Program-made: the position numbers and the translations under genes | Part shown: one piece after another, positions 36,182 to 39,034 of the stretch | How the letters are laid out: each line of letters opens with the position of its first letter | Numbering within the stretch: the first letter of the stretch is position 1 | The notes under the pieces: model-generated | What the model was told of the DNA's origin: nothing | The model's database searches: none | Seen by the model: only the letters and a program-made list of their open reading frames with translations | Origin: an uncultured Clostridia bacterium | GTDB lineage: Bacteria; Bacillota; Clostridia; Saccharofermentanales; Saccharofermentanaceae | Direction of reading: 5' to 3' | NCBI GenBank assembly: GCA_947303255.1 | Contig: CAMYXL010000024.1 | Span: 1-39,034 of the forward strand | Length of the DNA: 39,034 nucleotides

Positions 36182-37528
36182 TCAAGCTCTCCTTAATGAA
36201 TCTAAATATTCGCGGTAAGAGGCGATCTTATTGAGGGATCTGTCAGCCAAAGCAAGGTTCTTATCCTTCTTAGCGGTCTTTCCTTTAAACTTTCTTCCTA
36301 TCGGGTCGATTATACCAAAGTTCGCATTCATTGGTACAAACTTCTTGATGTTAGGATCCGATACATATTGAGCCATGGAACCTATAACTGTTTCACCGTC
36401 AAACTTGAACTTAGGCTCGATACCCAGGAACTTATGATAAGCATAATATGCTGCAAGGAATCCGGAACCTGTTGATTCAATATATCCCTCTACACCTGTT
36501 ATCTGTCCTGCAAAAAAGATATTCTCATCTTCTCTAAGGGAATAATCAGGATTAAGGACCTGAGGACTTCTTAAGTATGTGTTTCTGTGCATTACGCCCA
36601 TTCTAAGATACTCAGCATTTTCAAGTCCAGGAATAAGTCCGAATACTCTCTTTTGTTCGCCAAACTTAAGTCTCGTCTGAAAACCGACGAGATTATACAT
36701 ACTCTTCGCTCTGTTGTCCTGACGAAGCTGAAGGCAGGCATAAGGTTCTTTTCCGGTCTTTGGATCGATAAGGCCTACAGGTTTCAACGGGCCATACCTC
36801 ATTGTATCCTCACCACGTTTAGCCATGGATTCGATCGGCATACATCCTTCAAAGACGATTTCTTTATCAAAACCCTTAACATCAGCCTGTTCAGCTGTGA
36901 TAAGTTCATTATAGAACCTGAGATACTCTTCCTTATCCATAGGACAGTTGATATAGTCATCTCCACCCTTACCGTATCTGGAAGCAGCGAAAGCCTTACT
37001 CATATCGATCGAATCTTTCGAAACTATAGGAGCTGCAGCATCAAAGAAATGCAGATCGCTTCCTCCAGTAAGTCTTAAGATGTCATCATAAAGCTCACCA
37101 TCTGTCAGAGGACCTGTGGCAACTATTGTTATGGCATCTGTCGGAACTTTCTTTATCTCCTCATGGATAACTTCAATATTGGAACATTCCTTTATCTTTG
37201 AAGTGATATAGTCAGAAAACTCATCTCTGTCTACTGCCAAAGCACCGCCGGCAGGAACCTGAGATTTGTCGGCAGCTTCCATGATCAACGAACCCATCTG
37301 CCTTAACTCTTCCTTAAGAAGACCTATAGCATTCTCGATAGAAGCAGCACGAAGCGAATTACTGCACACTAGCTCAGCGAATCCGTCTTTATGATGGGCA
37401 TCACTTTTTCTTATAGGCTTCATCTCATAAAGTCTTACTTTAATACCCAATGATGCAAGCAAATATGCGGCCTCACAACCTGCAAGTCCTGCACCGACTA
37501 CATTTACGTATTCTCTGTTTTCATGCAT
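36182..37528 (-). CDS. trmFO: Methylenetetrahydrofolate--tRNA-(uracil-5-)-methyltransferase
   Basis: 448 residues. The FAD-binding start 'VNVVGAGLAGCEAAYLLA' and the family words 'AELVCSNSLRA', 'LLKEELRQMGSLI', 'YGPLKPVGL' and 'GQITGVEGYIESTGSG' are all present. It makes m5U54 in the tRNA T loop with folate as methyl donor, typical of Bacillota. It starts 14 bases after topA; topA-trmFO is a common pair. Confidence 0.96.
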   Translation of the reverse strand: MHENREYVNVVGAGLAGCEAAYLLASLGIKVRLYEMKPIRKSDAHHKDGFAELVCSNSLRAASIENAIGLLKEELRQMGSLIMEAADKSQVPAGGALAVDRDEFSDYITSKIKECSNIEVIHEEIKKVPTDAITIVATGPLTDGELYDDILRLTGGSDLHFFDAAAPIVSKDSIDMSKAFAASRYGKGGDDYINCPMDKEEYLRFYNELITAEQADVKGFDKEIVFEGCMPIESMAKRGEDTMRYGPLKPVGLIDPKTGKEPYACLQLRQDNRAKSMYNLVGFQTRLKFGEQKRVFGLIPGLENAEYLRMGVMHRNTYLRSPQVLNPDYSLREDENIFFAGQITGVEGYIESTGSGFLAAYYAYHKFLGIEPKFKFDGETVIGSMAQYVSDPNIKKFVPMNANFGIIDPIGRKFKGKTAKKDKNLALADRSLNKIASYREYLDSLRRA

Positions 37529-37542
37529 AGATTATCACCGGA

Positions 37543-39034
37543 TCAAGATTTAGTTTTCTTGGCGTTAGTCTGGCAATCTTTATTGGAACACTTAAGGTAC
37601 TTCTTACCTCTGAATGTCTTATATACCATGTATGAACCGCAAGTCTCACACTTCTTATCATCAGCCGGAAGATCCCATGAGATAAACTCACAGTTCTTAT
37701 CAGAGCCTTCCTTAGCACATACATAGAAAGTCTTGTTTCTACGCTTCTTAGCCTGCTTGATGAAAAGTTCTGATCCGCAAAGAGGACAGTGTGATCCGGA
37801 GGCCTTAACCTTGATATTGTCTGTATAGTCACACTCAGGGAAATTGGAACAAGCTATAAACTTTCCGAATCTGCCTGACTTGATAAGGAGTTCACCCTTA
37901 TTACACTTAGGGCATGTCTCTCCTGTATGCTCATCTTCAAACTTGACCTTTTCAATAGATTTGCCTGCTTCTACGATCTGCTCATGGAAATTAGGATAGA
38001 AAGAATCCATTACCTGAACCCAGTCAGTCTTTCCGGACTCGACATCATCAAGCTTTTCTTCCATATCAGCTGTAAAGGAAACATCAACGATCTCTTTAAA
38101 GTTTCCTGCAAGCATATCAGTAACAAGCTTACCAAGTTCAGTGATCTTGATAAGTCTGCCTTCTTTCTTAACATAGTCACGCTCAAGGATCGTAGAGATA
38201 GTCGGAGCATATGTAGACGGACGTCCGATACCATTTTCTTCAAGGGCCTTGATCAAAGTTGCTTCTGTATAATACGGAGGCGGTAAAGTATGCTTCTGCT
38301 CACCTGTTACTCCCAAGTTCTTAAGGATATCGCCTTCATTGATCTCAGGAAGCTTAACCTTTGTGTTCTCGTCATCCGAATTATCTGTTGTTTCTTCATT
38401 AACATCTTCATAAACAGCAAGGAATCCAGGGAAAGTAACCGTCTCACCCTGTGTTCTGAATACCTGTCCGTTAGCAGTAAGATCCAAAGAAACAGTATCT
38501 AAGTTAACGGAAGCCATCTGAGAAGAAATGAATCTCTCCCAAATAAGCTTATAAAGCTTATATTGATCTGTATGAAGCGAAGCCTTAATTGATTCCGGTG
38601 GGAATTCAAAATGAGTAGGTCTTATAGCTTCATGTGCATCCTGTGATGAATTCTTATTACTGTATGATCTGCTGGTCTTAGGGAGATACTCCTTGCCATA
38701 GCGCTCTTCAATATATGATCTTGCAAACTTAACTGCTTCGTCTGAAATACGAACGGAGTCAGTACGGATATATGAAACCAAAGCATTTTGGCCATGACCT
38801 GCAATTTCTATACCTTCATATAACTGCTGAGCAACAGACATTGTCTTCTTTGAAGAAAAACCAAGTCTTTTCGAAGCTTCCTGCTGCAAAGTAGATGTAG
38901 TAAACGGTGGGAACGGATTTCTCTGTCGCTTGCCCTTCTTAACGGAAGTAGCAACAAAATCTTCTTTTCCGACCTTAGAGATAACTTCATCAGCTGATTT
39001 TTTATCGCTAAGCTTAACTTTATTGATCTTAGAT
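37543..39034 (-). CDS. topA: DNA topoisomerase I, C-terminal part (5' end outside window)
   Basis: The frame is open to the window edge, so about 496 C-terminal residues are seen. 'NPFPPFTTSTLQQEASKRLG' and the active-site segment 'YIRTDSVRIS' with the catalytic Tyr are visible. A zinc-ribbon tail follows with three CxxC-type modules ('CPKCNKGELL', 'CPLCGSELF', 'CETCGSYMV'). The TOPRIM domain is off the window. It relaxes negative supercoils. A TTG at 38887 is not a start: the reading frame upstream is conserved TopA sequence. Confidence 0.95.
   Translation of the reverse strand, partial: SKINKVKLSDKKSADEVISKVGKEDFVATSVKKGKRQRNPFPPFTTSTLQQEASKRLGFSSKKTMSVAQQLYEGIEIAGHGQNALVSYIRTDSVRISDEAVKFARSYIEERYGKEYLPKTSRSYSNKNSSQDAHEAIRPTHFEFPPESIKASLHTDQYKLYKLIWERFISSQMASVNLDTVSLDLTANGQVFRTQGETVTFPGFLAVYEDVNEETTDNSDDENTKVKLPEINEGDILKNLGVTGEQKHTLPPPYYTEATLIKALEENGIGRPSTYAPTISTILERDYVKKEGRLIKITELGKLVTDMLAGNFKEIVDVSFTADMEEKLDDVESGKTDWVQVMDSFYPNFHEQIVEAGKSIEKVKFEDEHTGETCPKCNKGELLIKSGRFGKFIACSNFPECDYTDNIKVKASGSHCPLCGSELFIKQAKKRRNKTFYVCAKEGSDKNCEFISWDLPADDKKCETCGSYMVYKTFRGKKYLKCSNKDCQTNAKKTKS

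Overview
The window is a compact bacterial housekeeping chromosome segment. It is most consistent with an anaerobic, low-to-moderate GC Bacillota of the class Clostridia. Pointers to this are the Phe-specific T-box upstream of pheS, the mreC-mreD-pbp2-mgsA-like order, dnaG-trmK-nif3, a YesL/DUF624 protein, a SEC-C protein, the clostridial-type PRPP synthetases of about 400 residues, strong AGGAGG ribosome binding sites and a class A RNase P RNA. Two genes look like forms better known elsewhere: a eukaryotic-type NADP isocitrate dehydrogenase and a PurM close to the Bacteroidota form. Genus and species cannot be fixed from the window. I see no CRISPR array, prophage, insertion sequence or integrase.

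Layout. 1-568: the start of pheS (minus) behind a T-box leader. 591-7364: a minus-strand run of icd, SEC-C protein, mreC, mreD, pbp2, a methylglyoxal-synthase-like gene and an MBL hydrolase (cell elongation plus central metabolism). 7361-10407: comEC and holA (minus). From a divergent intergenic region the plus strand carries engB, two tandem PRPP-synthetase genes (the first has lost catalytic residues), a small membrane protein and an rqcH broken by one extra base. 16061-20231: minus-strand pyrimidine phosphorylase, ruvC-ruvA-ruvB (with an SOS-box candidate) and queH. 20323-21594 (plus): a Gfo/Idh/MocA oxidoreductase and tRNA-Lys(CUU), whose perfect sigma-A promoter overlaps the oxidoreductase stop codon. 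21613-26670 (minus): dnaG, trmK, nif3-like, rnpB and purM, then 26694-28860 dapA-dapB-yajC. 28913-31313: an isolated large lipoprotein with a solute-binding domain. 31561-33728 (plus): queA-tgt. 33725-39034 (minus): topA (partial), trmFO, a YesL-type membrane protein, a membrane PP2C phosphatase and a PP2C-like pseudophosphatase.

How the genes work together. MreC, MreD and PBP2 build the lateral wall, and DapA and DapB feed diaminopimelate or lysine synthesis. QueH, QueA and Tgt are three steps of queuosine modification, split between two loci. RuvABC, DnaG, HolA and TopA serve DNA replication and repair. RnpB, TrmK, TrmFO, PheS and tRNA-Lys serve tRNA biology. EngB and RqcH serve ribosome assembly and rescue.

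The most unusual signals are: (1) a strongly over-represented palindrome TTTTCGAAAA and its half TCGAAAA, present in all reading frames and in leaders; (2) three degenerate enzyme-like proteins beside an active paralogue or partner (PRPP synthetase-like, PP2C-like, methylglyoxal-synthase-like); (3) the single-base frameshift in rqcH; (4) helically phased GACAAA repeats in the comEC/engB intergenic region. I found no clear new multi-gene defence or biosynthetic system. The motif family and the active/pseudo-enzyme pairs are the best leads.
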